10,551 nucleotides of DNA, from contig DHQM01000063.1 of assembly GCA_002408105.1 (NCBI GenBank), positions 1-10,551 of the forward strand, read 5' to 3'. Of this stretch, positions 1 to 8,040 are shown one piece after another. The stretch's first letter is position 1, and the number at the start of each line of letters is the position of its first letter. Source of the DNA: Gammaproteobacteria bacterium UBA5338 (GTDB lineage: Bacteria > Pseudomonadota > Gammaproteobacteria > Pseudomonadales > UBA5862). The position numbers were made by a program, and so were the translations under genes. Under the pieces are notes generated by a model. The model was not told the DNA's origin and searched no databases. It saw only the letters and a list, made by a program, of their open reading frames with translations.

Positions 1-1
1 A

Positions 2-910
2 GTCGATCTGGGGGCGACCCGGTTTTTCGCCGCGGGCGACCCCCAGCCTGCCACGGAGGAGGAGTCTCCCACTGGCGGCATCTACTTCGACATTCACGAT
101 GACCTCAAGAACGATGTGCTGGTGCTGCCGACCCTGCCAGACGTAGCACTGCGCATCCGCTCCATTGTCGACAGCGACAACGCCAGCGCGGATTTGGTGG
201 CACAAGCCGTGGTCTCGGACCCTGCGATCGCGGCAAAACTGCTACGGGCAGCCAACAGCCCCCTGTACCGTGGCCAGAACAATTTTACGAGCGTGCCTCA
301 GGCCATCGTGCGCCTCGGCATGCAGGCCACCAAACAGATGGTCACCAGCTTTGCATTGCGCGAGCTTTTCTCGAGCGACCATCCGATGCTGAACGAACGA
401 CTGAACACACTCTGGAAACACAGCATCGACGTGGCGGCCACTTGCTTCGTGCTCGCGCGCTTGAACCGCGGTTTCGACCCCGAACGCGCATTGCTGACCG
501 GTCTGGTCCACGATGTGGGGGTTGTGTCGATCGTCTGTTACGCAGAAAACTACCCCCGAGCACTAACGAGTCGGGAGCAACTCGAAACCATAATACGGGA
601 GTTGCGCGGCGACATCACAGCAATGATTTTGCAGAAATGGAACTTTGCCCCACCGGTCATCGAGGCCGCTCGCCTGGCAGAAAACTGGACCAACGATTCA
701 GGCCCCGCATTGAGCTACGCAGACCTGGTGGCACTGTCCCAGTTGCACCTGCTCCATGACGACCCCTACCACCCCGACCTTCCCGCACTTTCGGATGTGC
801 CGGCCTACACCAAGCTCGAGAACCAGGAGCTGACCGAGGATGGCCGGCTGCGGATTCTGGCAGAGGCCACCGCTCAGATCGAAGAAGCCAAACAACTCCT
901 GCTGTTATAA
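2..910 (+). CDS. HDOD domain protein, 5'-truncated by window edge
   Basis: The frame is open from base 2, so the gene starts before the window. The GTG at 116 is an internal valine and not a convincing start. The visible part is 302 residues. After an acidic, Pro/Gly-containing linker (about residues 14-27) comes an HDOD domain starting at the typical LPTLPDVALRI stretch (about residues 42-52). It continues through the DPAIAAKLLRAANSP helix and a GLVHDVG segment, and ends in a short helical tail. HDOD domains are HD-related modules that generally lack a full metal site and act in bacterial signalling as non-catalytic, probably protein-binding, units. The first roughly 38 visible residues belong to an upstream region that I cannot identify. 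The gene converges on pepN and overlaps it by 6 bp at the stop codons. Family assignment is firm; the partner domain and pathway are unknown. Confidence 0.85.
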   Translation, partial: VDLGATRFFAAGDPQPATEEESPTGGIYFDIHDDLKNDVLVLPTLPDVALRIRSIVDSDNASADLVAQAVVSDPAIAAKLLRAANSPLYRGQNNFTSVPQAIVRLGMQATKQMVTSFALRELFSSDHPMLNERLNTLWKHSIDVAATCFVLARLNRGFDPERALLTGLVHDVGVVSIVCYAENYPRALTSREQLETIIRELRGDITAMILQKWNFAPPVIEAARLAENWTNDSGPALSYADLVALSQLHLLHDDPYHPDLPALSDVPAYTKLENQELTEDGRLRILAEATAQIEEAKQLLLL

Positions 911-3592
911 CAGCGCGCCCGGCGCCTGATCGCCGAGGCTCTTGCTGACCACTTCGTACAGGTCATTGGAGATCGATCCATTGTCGAGCAGCCCCGCGAG
1001 CGCTGCGCGCATCTGCTCGGCCCTGCCTTCAGGATGGTCCCGCCAACGGCTGAGGGGCAACACCAAGCGGGCAGCCATCTGTGGGTTGATTGCATCAAGC
1101 GCCAGCACCTGTTCGGCAAGAAATCGGTACCCCGCGCCATCGACCTGATGAAACCCCAGGGCATTCTGTTGAGAAAAGACACCGAGCAGGGCCCGAACGC
1201 GGTTGGGGTTGGTGCGGTTGAAATCCGGATGCCCGCAAAGCACCTGTACGCGGTCAAGTGCCCCGGGGCGCGGGTCCGATGCCTGCACCGAAAACCACTG
1301 ATCCAGCACCAAGGGCTCCTGGTGCCAGCGCAGGTAGAACGCGTCCAACAGCGCAGCGCGGTCGCCCTCCATTTCCGCGTGGTCACTGTGTGCCACAGCC
1401 CTGAGCCCAGCCAGGGCGTCGGTGAGGTTATCGGCCGACCGGTGCAGCGCCGCCGCGCGCCGGCACCAGTCCGGATCTATCCTGCACAGGTAGCCCAGCG
1501 CCAGGTTGCGCAGCGCCCGCCGCCCCATTTGGCTGGGGGTGGCCTGATATCCTGAGGCAGTGCAGTCGTTGCTGTGAAACGCCCGCTCCCAGGCAACCTG
1601 GCAATGCAGCGCCAACCAGTTCGTCAACGCGCCGCGCGCCGCGTGAATGGCTTCGACCCGAATGGGCCGAACCTGTTGGAACAAGTAAGCCTCGGAAGGA
1701 AGGCTGACCATGGCGGCTGTGGCCGCAGGGTCTTCGGAGTCCGCGAGCAGGGCCTCCCACACCTTGATCAGCCCAGGGTCAAATTCGAAATGCGCCCCGC
1801 CCGAACCACCAGTTGCCGCCTCCAGAATCGCGGCAACCGCCAGCCGCTGGACCATGTCCCAACGGTTGAATCCATCGGTTTCATGGCGCGCCAGCCACTG
1901 CAGCTGGTCGGAGCTGTAGTCGTAGTCCAGCCGAACGGGTGCGGAAAAGCCCCGCAACAGGGAAGGTTGGGGCGCTGCCTGCAGCCCTTCGAACTCAAAG
2001 GTCTGGCGTGAATGCTCGATCCACAGCACCCGCTCCACTGGAGGGTCACCAGCAGGCGCCTCGCCAACCAGCTGCAGCGGCAAGGGCCGGCCTTCGGGGC
2101 CCAGGAGGGCAACTTTGAGCGGAATCAATTGAGGGCTTTTGCGCGCAGCGGGCTGGCCCGGTGAATCCGGCAACCGTTGTTCGACGTTCAGTTGATACCG
2201 GCCGGTCGTGGCATCATGGGCGTCGCGCACCCGCAAGACCGGTGTGCCCGCCTGGGAATACCAGCGACGAAACTGGTTGAGATCACGGCCTGCCACCTCC
2301 TGCAGGCAATCGACGAAGTCGTCGGTGGTCACCGCACAGCCGTCGAAGCGTTCGAAGTACAGGTCGGTGCCGCGCCGAAACTCGGTCGGACCCAGCAGTT
2401 CGTGCAGCATGCGCACCACTTCCGCACCTTTCTCATAGATGGTCGTGGTGTAGAAATTCGAGATTTCGATGTAGTTCGTGGGCCGCACCGGGTGCGACAT
2501 CGGGCCACTGTCTTCAGCAAATTGCGCTGTTCGCAGGTGGTTGACCGCATCGATGCGCTGGACCACAGGCGAGTGCAGATCAGCGGTAAATTGCTGGTCA
2601 CGAAACACGGTGAACCCTTCCTTGAGGCTCAGTTGAAACCAGTCACGGCAGGTGACGCGGTTGCCCGACCAATTGTGGAAGTACTCATGGGCGACGATGC
2701 TTTCAATGCGCTGGTGTGCACCGTCCGTGGCGGTCTCGGCACTGGCCAACACACAGGACGAATTGAACAGATTGAGGCCCTTGTTCTCCATCGCACCCAT
2801 GTTGAAATCGTCGATTGCTACGATGTTGAACAGGTCAAGGTCGTACTCTCTGCCATAGCGCTGTTCGTCCCACCGCATGGCATTTTGCAAAGCCGTCAGG
2901 GCGTGATCGCACTTGTGCAGGTCCTTGGGTTCAACCCACATGCGCAGGCCGACTCTCCGCCCGGAGCCGGTCGTGAAGCTGCGCTCGACGTAATCCAAAC
3001 GCCCTGCCACCAAGGCAAAGAGGTAGCACGGCTTCGGGAACGGATCTTCCCACTCGACCCAGTGGCGTCCACCCTCCAGGTCTCCCTGCGCCACCCGGTT
3101 GCCATTTGACAGCAACACGGGGAAACGTCGCCGGTCGGCGATCAAGGTGACGCGGTAGCTCGCCATGACGTCCGGGCGGTCGGGAAAATAGGTGATCTTG
3201 CGGAAGCCCTCCGCCTCACATTGGGTGCACAACCGCTCGCCAGACAGGTAGAGCCCCTCAAGCGCTGTGTTGGCGGAGGGGTGGACGCGCGTCACGGTCC
3301 GCAGCAAGGCCTCATCTCCAACGTTTCGAACCACCAGGCTGCTGGCCGTCTGGCGGTAGCGTTCCGGCGCGAGTGTGGCTCCATTCAACTGCAGTTCCAC
3401 CAAGTCGAGATCGACTCCATCCAGGTGCAGATCGCCTGGCGACGTCGACCGCGGATTCCGGCGAAGATCGAGTTCGGTGGTCACCCGTGTGGTGTCTGCG
3501 TCCAGGTCGAACACCAAGCGCACCTCGGAAACCAGGTACCGGGGTGGCTGGTAGTCAGCAAGCTTCACCGGGTCGGGCGTGCCGTTAGGCAT
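905..3592 (-). CDS. pepN: Aminopeptidase N (alanyl aminopeptidase, M1 family)
   Basis: This is an 895-aa zinc metallo-aminopeptidase that removes N-terminal residues from peptides in the cytoplasm. The M1 signatures are complete: the GAMEN exopeptidase motif at 266-270, the zinc site HEYFH at 302-306 (H302, E303, H306) with the third ligand E325 in KEGF, and the transition-state tyrosine Y386 in YEKGAEV. These sit about five residues later than in E. coli PepN, and the length is normal for that subfamily (around 870-890 aa). I chose ATG 3592 over the upstream TTG at 3610 because GGAGG lies 5 nt before it (3598-3602), inside the end of the DUF1315 gene. The start overlaps that gene's stop by 8 nt, suggesting translational coupling. 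It is the last gene of the operon, and its TAA shares the TTATAA palindrome with the convergent HDOD gene. No signal peptide is visible. Confidence 0.97.
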   Translation of the reverse strand: MPNGTPDPVKLADYQPPRYLVSEVRLVFDLDADTTRVTTELDLRRNPRSTSPGDLHLDGVDLDLVELQLNGATLAPERYRQTASSLVVRNVGDEALLRTVTRVHPSANTALEGLYLSGERLCTQCEAEGFRKITYFPDRPDVMASYRVTLIADRRRFPVLLSNGNRVAQGDLEGGRHWVEWEDPFPKPCYLFALVAGRLDYVERSFTTGSGRRVGLRMWVEPKDLHKCDHALTALQNAMRWDEQRYGREYDLDLFNIVAIDDFNMGAMENKGLNLFNSSCVLASAETATDGAHQRIESIVAHEYFHNWSGNRVTCRDWFQLSLKEGFTVFRDQQFTADLHSPVVQRIDAVNHLRTAQFAEDSGPMSHPVRPTNYIEISNFYTTTIYEKGAEVVRMLHELLGPTEFRRGTDLYFERFDGCAVTTDDFVDCLQEVAGRDLNQFRRWYSQAGTPVLRVRDAHDATTGRYQLNVEQRLPDSPGQPAARKSPQLIPLKVALLGPEGRPLPLQLVGEAPAGDPPVERVLWIEHSRQTFEFEGLQAAPQPSLLRGFSAPVRLDYDYSSDQLQWLARHETDGFNRWDMVQRLAVAAILEAATGGSGGAHFEFDPGLIKVWEALLADSEDPAATAAMVSLPSEAYLFQQVRPIRVEAIHAARGALTNWLALHCQVAWERAFHSNDCTASGYQATPSQMGRRALRNLALGYLCRIDPDWCRRAAALHRSADNLTDALAGLRAVAHSDHAEMEGDRAALLDAFYLRWHQEPLVLDQWFSVQASDPRPGALDRVQVLCGHPDFNRTNPNRVRALLGVFSQQNALGFHQVDGAGYRFLAEQVLALDAINPQMAARLVLPLSRWRDHPEGRAEQMRAALAGLLDNGSISNDLYEVVSKSLGDQAPGALL

Positions 3593-3878
3593 CTTCACCT
3601 CCAGGTTCAAACGAATTGGCGTCTGCCTCTTTTTTTCGCCGGGCCTTCAGCTCCAGCGATGCGGCACTGACATCGGGGCGGGGCGGCAGGTAACCCGTGC
3701 GCGCGTGGGGCGGCATGTGCTGGCGCTCCCAAGCGATCACCAACTGCAGCGCGTGCTCCCGCTGGTCTTGGCGGAGCGCTTCACCATTCGGCCACCGGCC
3801 GATTTCGACAGCAGTCTTCAACCGCGCGTACAGGGCTGAATCGATCCCGTCGATGAGTTCACTGATGCTGGCCGCCAT
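3585..3878 (-). CDS. DUF1315 (YeaC-like) small conserved protein
   Basis: This 97-aa soluble protein belongs to the DUF1315/YeaC family, whose function is not known. Recognisable stretches are IDGIDSALYARLKTAVEIGRW near the N-terminus and the central IAWERQHMPPHARTGYLP, followed by a basic LELKARRKKEA tail. E. coli YeaC is about 90 aa, so the length fits. The frame is open further upstream to 4022, but ATG 3878 is preferred. It has a GAGGGG Shine-Dalgarno about 7 nt upstream, family homology begins there, and the longer version would run into the rhomboid gene. It starts 16 nt after the rhomboid stop and overlaps the pepN start by 8 nt, and its last codons carry the pepN ribosome-binding site. 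The family assignment is from memory of the conserved core. Confidence 0.88.
   Translation of the reverse strand: MAASISELIDGIDSALYARLKTAVEIGRWPNGEALRQDQREHALQLVIAWERQHMPPHARTGYLPPRPDVSAASLELKARRKKEADANSFEPGGEDA
3595..3603 (-). promoter_or_regulatory. Strong Shine-Dalgarno for pepN inside the DUF1315 gene
   Basis: Read on the minus strand the sequence is TGGAGGTGA, a near-perfect anti-16S complement, ending a few bases before ATG 3592. It encodes the Gly-Gly-Glu near the C-terminus of the DUF1315 protein, so that protein's end and the pepN initiation signal are the same DNA. This decides the pepN start and implies coupled translation. Confidence 0.85.
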
Positions 3879-3894
3879 GCTGCCCCTCGGTTGA

Positions 3895-4773
3895 TTACTT
3901 GGGTTCGTGAAGCGAACCGGATCCGCGGTGCCAGCGCTGCAGCCAGACGCCGACGGTGCCGGCGAGGCACCCTGCTGCCAACCCCGAGGCGTGGGCGGTG
4001 TTCGCGATGGCGCCAAACCCAAAGGCAGTCAGCAACCCGCTGAAACCCAGGGCCAGCCATGCCAACAGCAACACCAGGATTCCCCTGGGCAATACAAACA
4101 GCGGTTCTGGGGCCAGCCGACCCCAAACCCACAAATAGCCGAAGAGTCCAAAGACAACACCCGACATGCCCCCAAACACCGCTTCCTGGGTCACCAGGGC
4201 CTGGGCGCAGTTTGAGCCCAGGCCCAAGAGGACCACCAACCCCAACAAGGCCCGCACGCCTTGCCGCACCTCAATGCGCCGACCCAGGTCCCAGAGCCAC
4301 AGCATATTGAACACCAGATGCAGCACGCCGAAATGGAGAAAAATCGGGGTGATTAGGCGCCAAGGCTGGCGCAGTGAAAAGTCCTCCAAGAAAAGGTGAC
4401 CACCAACACGAGCGTATTGATAAAAAGTAAAGTCCGGCAACAGGAGCTCCCCCCCACTGAGCCAGACGATGAGTGTCACCAGAGTGGTTGCAAGCACCAA
4501 TCCCAATGTCCAGGGTGTGCGCCCAACCCAGCCGACGCTTCTGCGCGCTGTGGCAGACGGCGCCACTGCCTCAGACGAAGACCAGAACGCCGCTGTGGGC
4601 TGCTCCTCAAACCGCGCGAACTGGGTCGAAACTGGCCCCACGAGCCGTGGGTCTTCCACCCAGAGCACCTGCTGACCACGCTCTTCGCTGACCCGGTGCG
4701 ACACGCCACGTCGCCCCAACCACTGACTGAACCGAATCAACTCCGGGTTTTGCGTCACCAGCACTCGGTGCAT
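3895..4773 (-). CDS. Rhomboid family intramembrane serine protease (GlpG-like)
   Basis: This 292-aa inner-membrane protease cleaves transmembrane segments of membrane proteins. The N-terminal ~80 residues form a cytosolic domain resembling the GlpG N-terminal domain (LVTQNPELIRFSQWLGRRGV). The membrane core contains the W138-R139 pair before the L1 region, H152 and N156 in HLVFNMLWLWDLG (oxyanion-side residues), the nucleophile S204 in GGMSG, and the catalytic H261 in HASG. These positions correspond almost one to one with E. coli GlpG H150, N154, S201 and H254. About six hydrophobic segments are visible (roughly 87-107, 141-161, 174-190, 201-219, 228-250 and 258-278). ATG 4773 follows the upstream phosphoesterase stop after one base. 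I leave the symbol blank because glpG normally refers to the glp-operon gene; this one sits in a nadK-pepN operon. The substrate is unknown. Confidence 0.94.
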   Translation of the reverse strand: MHRVLVTQNPELIRFSQWLGRRGVSHRVSEERGQQVLWVEDPRLVGPVSTQFARFEEQPTAAFWSSSEAVAPSATARRSVGWVGRTPWTLGLVLATTLVTLIVWLSGGELLLPDFTFYQYARVGGHLFLEDFSLRQPWRLITPIFLHFGVLHLVFNMLWLWDLGRRIEVRQGVRALLGLVVLLGLGSNCAQALVTQEAVFGGMSGVVFGLFGYLWVWGRLAPEPLFVLPRGILVLLLAWLALGFSGLLTAFGFGAIANTAHASGLAAGCLAGTVGVWLQRWHRGSGSLHEPK

Positions 4774-4774
4774 G

Positions 4775-5755
4775 TCAGGCCAAGGTCTCCGGGCCCACGT
4801 CTTCCCAAACGAATTTGCTCGAATTCAATGTCTGTTCACCGTCCATGCGGTAGCAAACCAGCTTCCCCGACTTGACCGCACTGTAGTCCAGGCAGGCCAT
4901 GTTGGGGCGCACCAACTCCGGATCCCCAAACCGCCAATAGTGGCCAAAGAACAAAGGCCGCTCTCCCGCTCCGTAGTGGAGCAGGCGCATGCGGTGCTCT
5001 TTCGCAATCGCAGCATTGGCGATGCTTTCCGGCAATCGATCGGGCTGAAACACCAGGTCGCCATAGGTGTCGAGGTCGCGGCCCCAGAACTTCACCCGGA
5101 ACTGGGTCCGCTCCACGCCGTCCTGCCCCTGTATCGAGTGGCCCTTGGGCAAAGGCAGGTCGATGCCGCGCAGCACCCGGCGCACCGTTCGTCCGGGGAC
5201 GGTGTGGGGCTCGATCGACTGGTGCAGGCTGTAAGAGTCCAGCCGATTGCGGCCGTAGGTTCGGCGAAATTGGCGGATCAGGCTATGGTCCCAGCAGGCG
5301 TGCACGACACGAAATTTTGGAAACTCCAAGAAAAGCGGCAGCTCCAGCATCCAGTCCAAAAACTCTCGCCACTCGCCGGGGTGGTTGGCAAATTGCTCGA
5401 GGGTGGCGCGAATGCTGAGTTCGGTGCGTTCATTGTGTTCACGCAAGTGGGTGCGCCCGCTGCCTGGCTTGGCCTCGGTGCAAAAACAAATGGCATCGTA
5501 TTCGTGGTTGCCAAGAATCATAAGCGCGCTCCCGGCGTCGACCATGTCGCGGACCAAGTGCAGGGTTTCGCGAATTCTCGGCCCGCGGTCGATCACATCC
5601 CCGGTCAAGATCAGCTGCCGGGTTGGATGCTGGTAGACACCGCGTTTGCGCACATACCCCAAGCGCTCCAGCAATGCCCGCAAAGTCTGGGCACAGCCAT
5701 GTACATCGCCAACCAGGTCATACCCTTGGGGTACCGTGACCTGCGGCGCGTTCAC
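4775..5755 (-). CDS. Calcineurin-like metallophosphoesterase (PPP/ApaH-like)
   Basis: This is a 326-aa predicted dinuclear-metal phosphoesterase. The PPP-family motifs are in order: GDVHG (16-20), GDVIDRGP (52-59), GNHE (82-85), the histidine in VHACWD (H152), and a late GHYW (271-274). These are the signatures shared by ApaH diadenosine tetraphosphatase, PrpE and Ser/Thr phosphatases, so hydrolysis of a dinucleoside polyphosphate or phosphoprotein is possible but not shown. At 326 aa it is longer than ApaH (about 280 aa), with extra sequence between residues 160 and 260. I start it at GTG 5755, not at the far upstream ATG at 5908 inside nadK. GGAG lies 5 nt before the GTG, the start overlaps the nadK stop as GTGA, and the residues further upstream look like read-through of another frame. 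It is second in the operon. Confidence 0.9.
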   Translation of the reverse strand: MNAPQVTVPQGYDLVGDVHGCAQTLRALLERLGYVRKRGVYQHPTRQLILTGDVIDRGPRIRETLHLVRDMVDAGSALMILGNHEYDAICFCTEAKPGSGRTHLREHNERTELSIRATLEQFANHPGEWREFLDWMLELPLFLEFPKFRVVHACWDHSLIRQFRRTYGRNRLDSYSLHQSIEPHTVPGRTVRRVLRGIDLPLPKGHSIQGQDGVERTQFRVKFWGRDLDTYGDLVFQPDRLPESIANAAIAKEHRMRLLHYGAGERPLFFGHYWRFGDPELVRPNMACLDYSAVKSGKLVCYRMDGEQTLNSSKFVWEDVGPETLA

Positions 5756-6636
5756 GTCAGCTCCAGACGGTTGCCCCAGTCCAACTTGGTACGACAAATC
5801 TCGTAGAAGTTGTGCGCGAGCGGATGAACAAGTCGCAGCTTGTGAGGGCACTTGTGGATGTATATCGCGTCGCCGGGCATGACTGTGAGGTGGTCTTGCC
5901 CGTCGCAACTGATCTGCAGACTCGAGTGGTTTTCTGTGCTCACAACAATTTTAATTTCGCTGCTCCCGGACACTACAATCGGTCGACTGCTCAGGGTATG
6001 GGCAAACATGGGCACCAGCACAATGGCATCCAGAGCAGGATGCATGATGGGACCGCCAGCGGAAAGCGCATAGGCGGTCGACCCAGTGGGGGTCGCAACG
6101 ATGAGCCCATCGGACCGCTGGCTATACACAAACTGACCCTCAATAAATAACTCGAACTCAATCATACGGGTCGCTTTGCCTGGATGGAGCACCACGTCGT
6201 TCAAAGCCCGACCACTGCCATGCGGCTCGCCCGCGCGTTGAATGTGGGTGTCCAGCAAAAACCGGCTTTCCATGATGTACTCGCCATCGAGCACACCAGC
6301 GACGCCATCGCAAACTTCATCCGGGGAGATGTCGGTAAGAAACCCGAGCCGGCCTCGATTCACGCCAAGAATCGGCACCTTTTGGCGAACGAGCGCCCGC
6401 GCAGCCCCCAAAAGGCTGCCGTCACCCCCCACGACGACCGCCAGATCACACATTTCACCCAGTAGTCGCATGCTCGCGACCTGAAGCCCATGCCCAGGTA
6501 GCTCTGCCGCCGTGGACTCTTCCAGAATCACACGGCACCCGCGGGCGAGCAAGAACGACTTGAGCTGGTCGAGTGTTTCGACGACCCGCGGGCTTTCCAG
6601 GCGCCCGATCAGGCCAATGTTGCGGAACTGTTCCAT
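5752..6636 (-). CDS. nadK: NAD(+) kinase
   Basis: This 294-aa cytoplasmic enzyme phosphorylates NAD at the 2' hydroxyl of the adenosine ribose to make NADP. Diagnostic motifs are GGDG at 70-73 (catalytic Asp72 region) followed by SLLGAAR, NRGRLGFLTD at 93-102, ALNDVVLHPG at 144-153, and the long conserved block DGLIVATPTGSTAYALSAGG at 176-195. A SCDGQ motif lies at 243-247. The N-terminus MEQFRNIGLIGRL closely matches Pseudomonas-type NAD kinases, so I chose ATG 6636. The in-frame TTG at 6657 would fall essentially at the predicted transcription start. The gene is first in the nadK-to-pepN operon, with a promoter just upstream, and its TGA overlaps the next gene's GTG. No odd residues are seen. 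Confidence 0.97.
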   Translation of the reverse strand: MEQFRNIGLIGRLESPRVVETLDQLKSFLLARGCRVILEESTAAELPGHGLQVASMRLLGEMCDLAVVVGGDGSLLGAARALVRQKVPILGVNRGRLGFLTDISPDEVCDGVAGVLDGEYIMESRFLLDTHIQRAGEPHGSGRALNDVVLHPGKATRMIEFELFIEGQFVYSQRSDGLIVATPTGSTAYALSAGGPIMHPALDAIVLVPMFAHTLSSRPIVVSGSSEIKIVVSTENHSSLQISCDGQDHLTVMPGDAIYIHKCPHKLRLVHPLAHNFYEICRTKLDWGNRLELT

Positions 6637-6665
6637 GCGGGATACCACCGCCGCCAAATGGGCAG

Positions 6666-6695
6666 ATTATCCCGGTTGGAGCGCAAGGGAGTAAA
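6666..6695 (-). promoter_or_regulatory. Candidate sigma70 promoter of the nadK operon
   Basis: On the minus strand TTTACT (6690-6695, 4/6 to consensus) is followed after 18 bp by GATAAT (6666-6671, 5/6). Transcription would begin near 6659, giving a leader of about 23 nt before ATG 6636. The site lies in the 75-bp gap below the stop of the upstream coiled-coil gene, the only non-coding space ahead of the operon. Confidence 0.6.
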
Positions 6696-6711
6696 CCGGC
6701 CCCGTTGGGGG

Positions 6712-8040
6712 TCAGGCCAGCTTCGCGATGGGGGTGGACTGGTGCGCCAGGCAGCGGTCACTGAAGCCCACGTCAAATTGCGCCGGCACGTCCACCCGAG
6801 GAACCGGCATCGCACACACCGAATCACCAATCTGCGCCTGACAACAGGGATCCTCATGGTGATCGAGCCACTGCTGGTAGCGCTGCACACTCAGGCCGCA
6901 CCGGGCTGCAGCGACCCGCGTGGGGTCTTGAAGGTACTCGGCAACCTCTTCGGGTTCCAACGAAAAATGCCCAGCGCCAGGCTGATACGCCATCAGCGCG
7001 ATGCCCTTGTCGCGCAGCGCAGGCAACAACCCGGCCTCCACTTCCATGGCAGCGCGAACTTGCGACTGTTCCAGCGTCCGCAACCGTGCCTCCAGCCGTT
7101 CACGGTGCTCACGCGCATAGGCCAGCTCCATCTCACGCATGTTCAGCGCCTCAAGCGCAGTACTCAGTTCGGTTTGTACCGCAGCCTGTGCTTCCAGACG
7201 CATCCGTTCGCGCGTTGCTGGGGAACCCTCAGATTCCAGCACCTCAATCGACTCCAGGTGAGCCTCAAGCTCAGCGTTTAGGCGTTTGATTTCAACCGCC
7301 TGCTGCCGCAGCTTTTCCTTGAGCTGCTGGTTGCTGGTCATCTCTTGCTGGAGCGCTTCCTGGTGGCTGTCGAGTTGCTGCTCCAGGTCCTCGACCTCGT
7401 CCCTGTGCTGTTTTCTCAACCGCCCCACTTCTTCCTTTTGGCGCGACTGCAGTGCCTCGAAGGCGAGCTTTTGGTCGCGGATGACGCGCGCAGCCTGGGC
7501 CCGGTACTTTTCATCGAGTTCCGATCGCATCTGGGCGCGTTCTTCGGCATCGAAATGGGCCCGGATGGCTCCATCAGCAACGCCCGGCCCCGAGGAAAAA
7601 CCCAGGCCCAAGCGGTTTTCGCGCACCGCGCGGGCCAGCTGAACCAACTCGTGCGTTGATCGGGAAAAGTCGGGGTCCCAGAGCTCGGCCCTGTACCACG
7701 CCAAACTGCAGCGGCTGCGGCAACAGATGCGAACCGGCCCCTGACCCATGTCCGGGCCGACGGCGCCGCTCTGATAGAGCTGCTCAAGCGGCAGGTTCCA
7801 ACGCGGGTCTGCGACCCCGTCCGCATCGAAATCGATGCGAAAGAACACCGCACCTTCGATGCGCAGCCCAGGTCGAATCCGCACGAACGTGGCGTCCACA
7901 GTTCTTCCCGCACAATCGGGCATGGTGACCACACCATCCAGGGCGGCCTCGAACTCGACAAGCAGCATTTGCTGCTGCAGCGTTCCACGGTCGAAAAAGA
8001 ACACCGCATCGGCGCAATTGTTGGATTGGTTGGAGCTCAT
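6712..8040 (-). CDS. Conserved coiled-coil protein of unknown function with C-terminal Cys/His cluster
   Basis: I do not recognise a named family with confidence. This 442-aa protein has three parts. Residues 1-150 are globular, with FFFDRGTL near the start and a Cys-rich RICCRSRC at 105-111. Residues about 165-335 are rich in Glu, Gln, Arg and Lys with long heptad-like stretches and almost no Gly or Pro, apart from a break at GSPATRE (272-278); this is a strong coiled coil. The C-terminal part (340-442) is globular and ends with C399-C400, C409, C430 and H433, which could be a zinc site. There is no signal peptide, membrane segment or Walker motif, so automatic labels such as 'chromosome segregation ATPase' would rest on the coiled coil alone. 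ATG 8040 has no clear Shine-Dalgarno. A -10-like TATACT (8135-8140, minus) lies about 90 nt upstream with a poor -35. The gene is separate from the nadK operon. Confidence 0.8.
   Translation of the reverse strand: MSSNQSNNCADAVFFFDRGTLQQQMLLVEFEAALDGVVTMPDCAGRTVDATFVRIRPGLRIEGAVFFRIDFDADGVADPRWNLPLEQLYQSGAVGPDMGQGPVRICCRSRCSLAWYRAELWDPDFSRSTHELVQLARAVRENRLGLGFSSGPGVADGAIRAHFDAEERAQMRSELDEKYRAQAARVIRDQKLAFEALQSRQKEEVGRLRKQHRDEVEDLEQQLDSHQEALQQEMTSNQQLKEKLRQQAVEIKRLNAELEAHLESIEVLESEGSPATRERMRLEAQAAVQTELSTALEALNMREMELAYAREHRERLEARLRTLEQSQVRAAMEVEAGLLPALRDKGIALMAYQPGAGHFSLEPEEVAEYLQDPTRVAAARCGLSVQRYQQWLDHHEDPCCQAQIGDSVCAMPVPRVDVPAQFDVGFSDRCLAHQSTPIAKLA

Noticed and set aside
2177..3109. 310-aa plus-strand open frame antisense to pepN
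   Set aside because: It mirrors the pepN coding frame in high-GC DNA, has no recognisable domain, and pepN is certain on the other strand.
3262..3280. Partial copy of the tRNA-Asp 3' end (TGGCGGAG) as an attachment-site repeat
   Set aside because: Only 8 bases match, and it lies inside the intact, conserved pepN coding sequence; chance in GC-rich DNA.
4772..5806. 344-aa plus-strand open frame antisense to the phosphoesterase
   Set aside because: The opposite strand carries all PPP motifs in order; this frame shows no domain and is a GC-driven shadow.
4775..5908. Longer 377-aa version of the metallophosphoesterase starting inside nadK
   Set aside because: The extra 51 residues overlap nadK in another frame and look like shadow sequence (Arg- and Ser-rich). 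GTG 5755 has a Shine-Dalgarno and the GTGA overlap.
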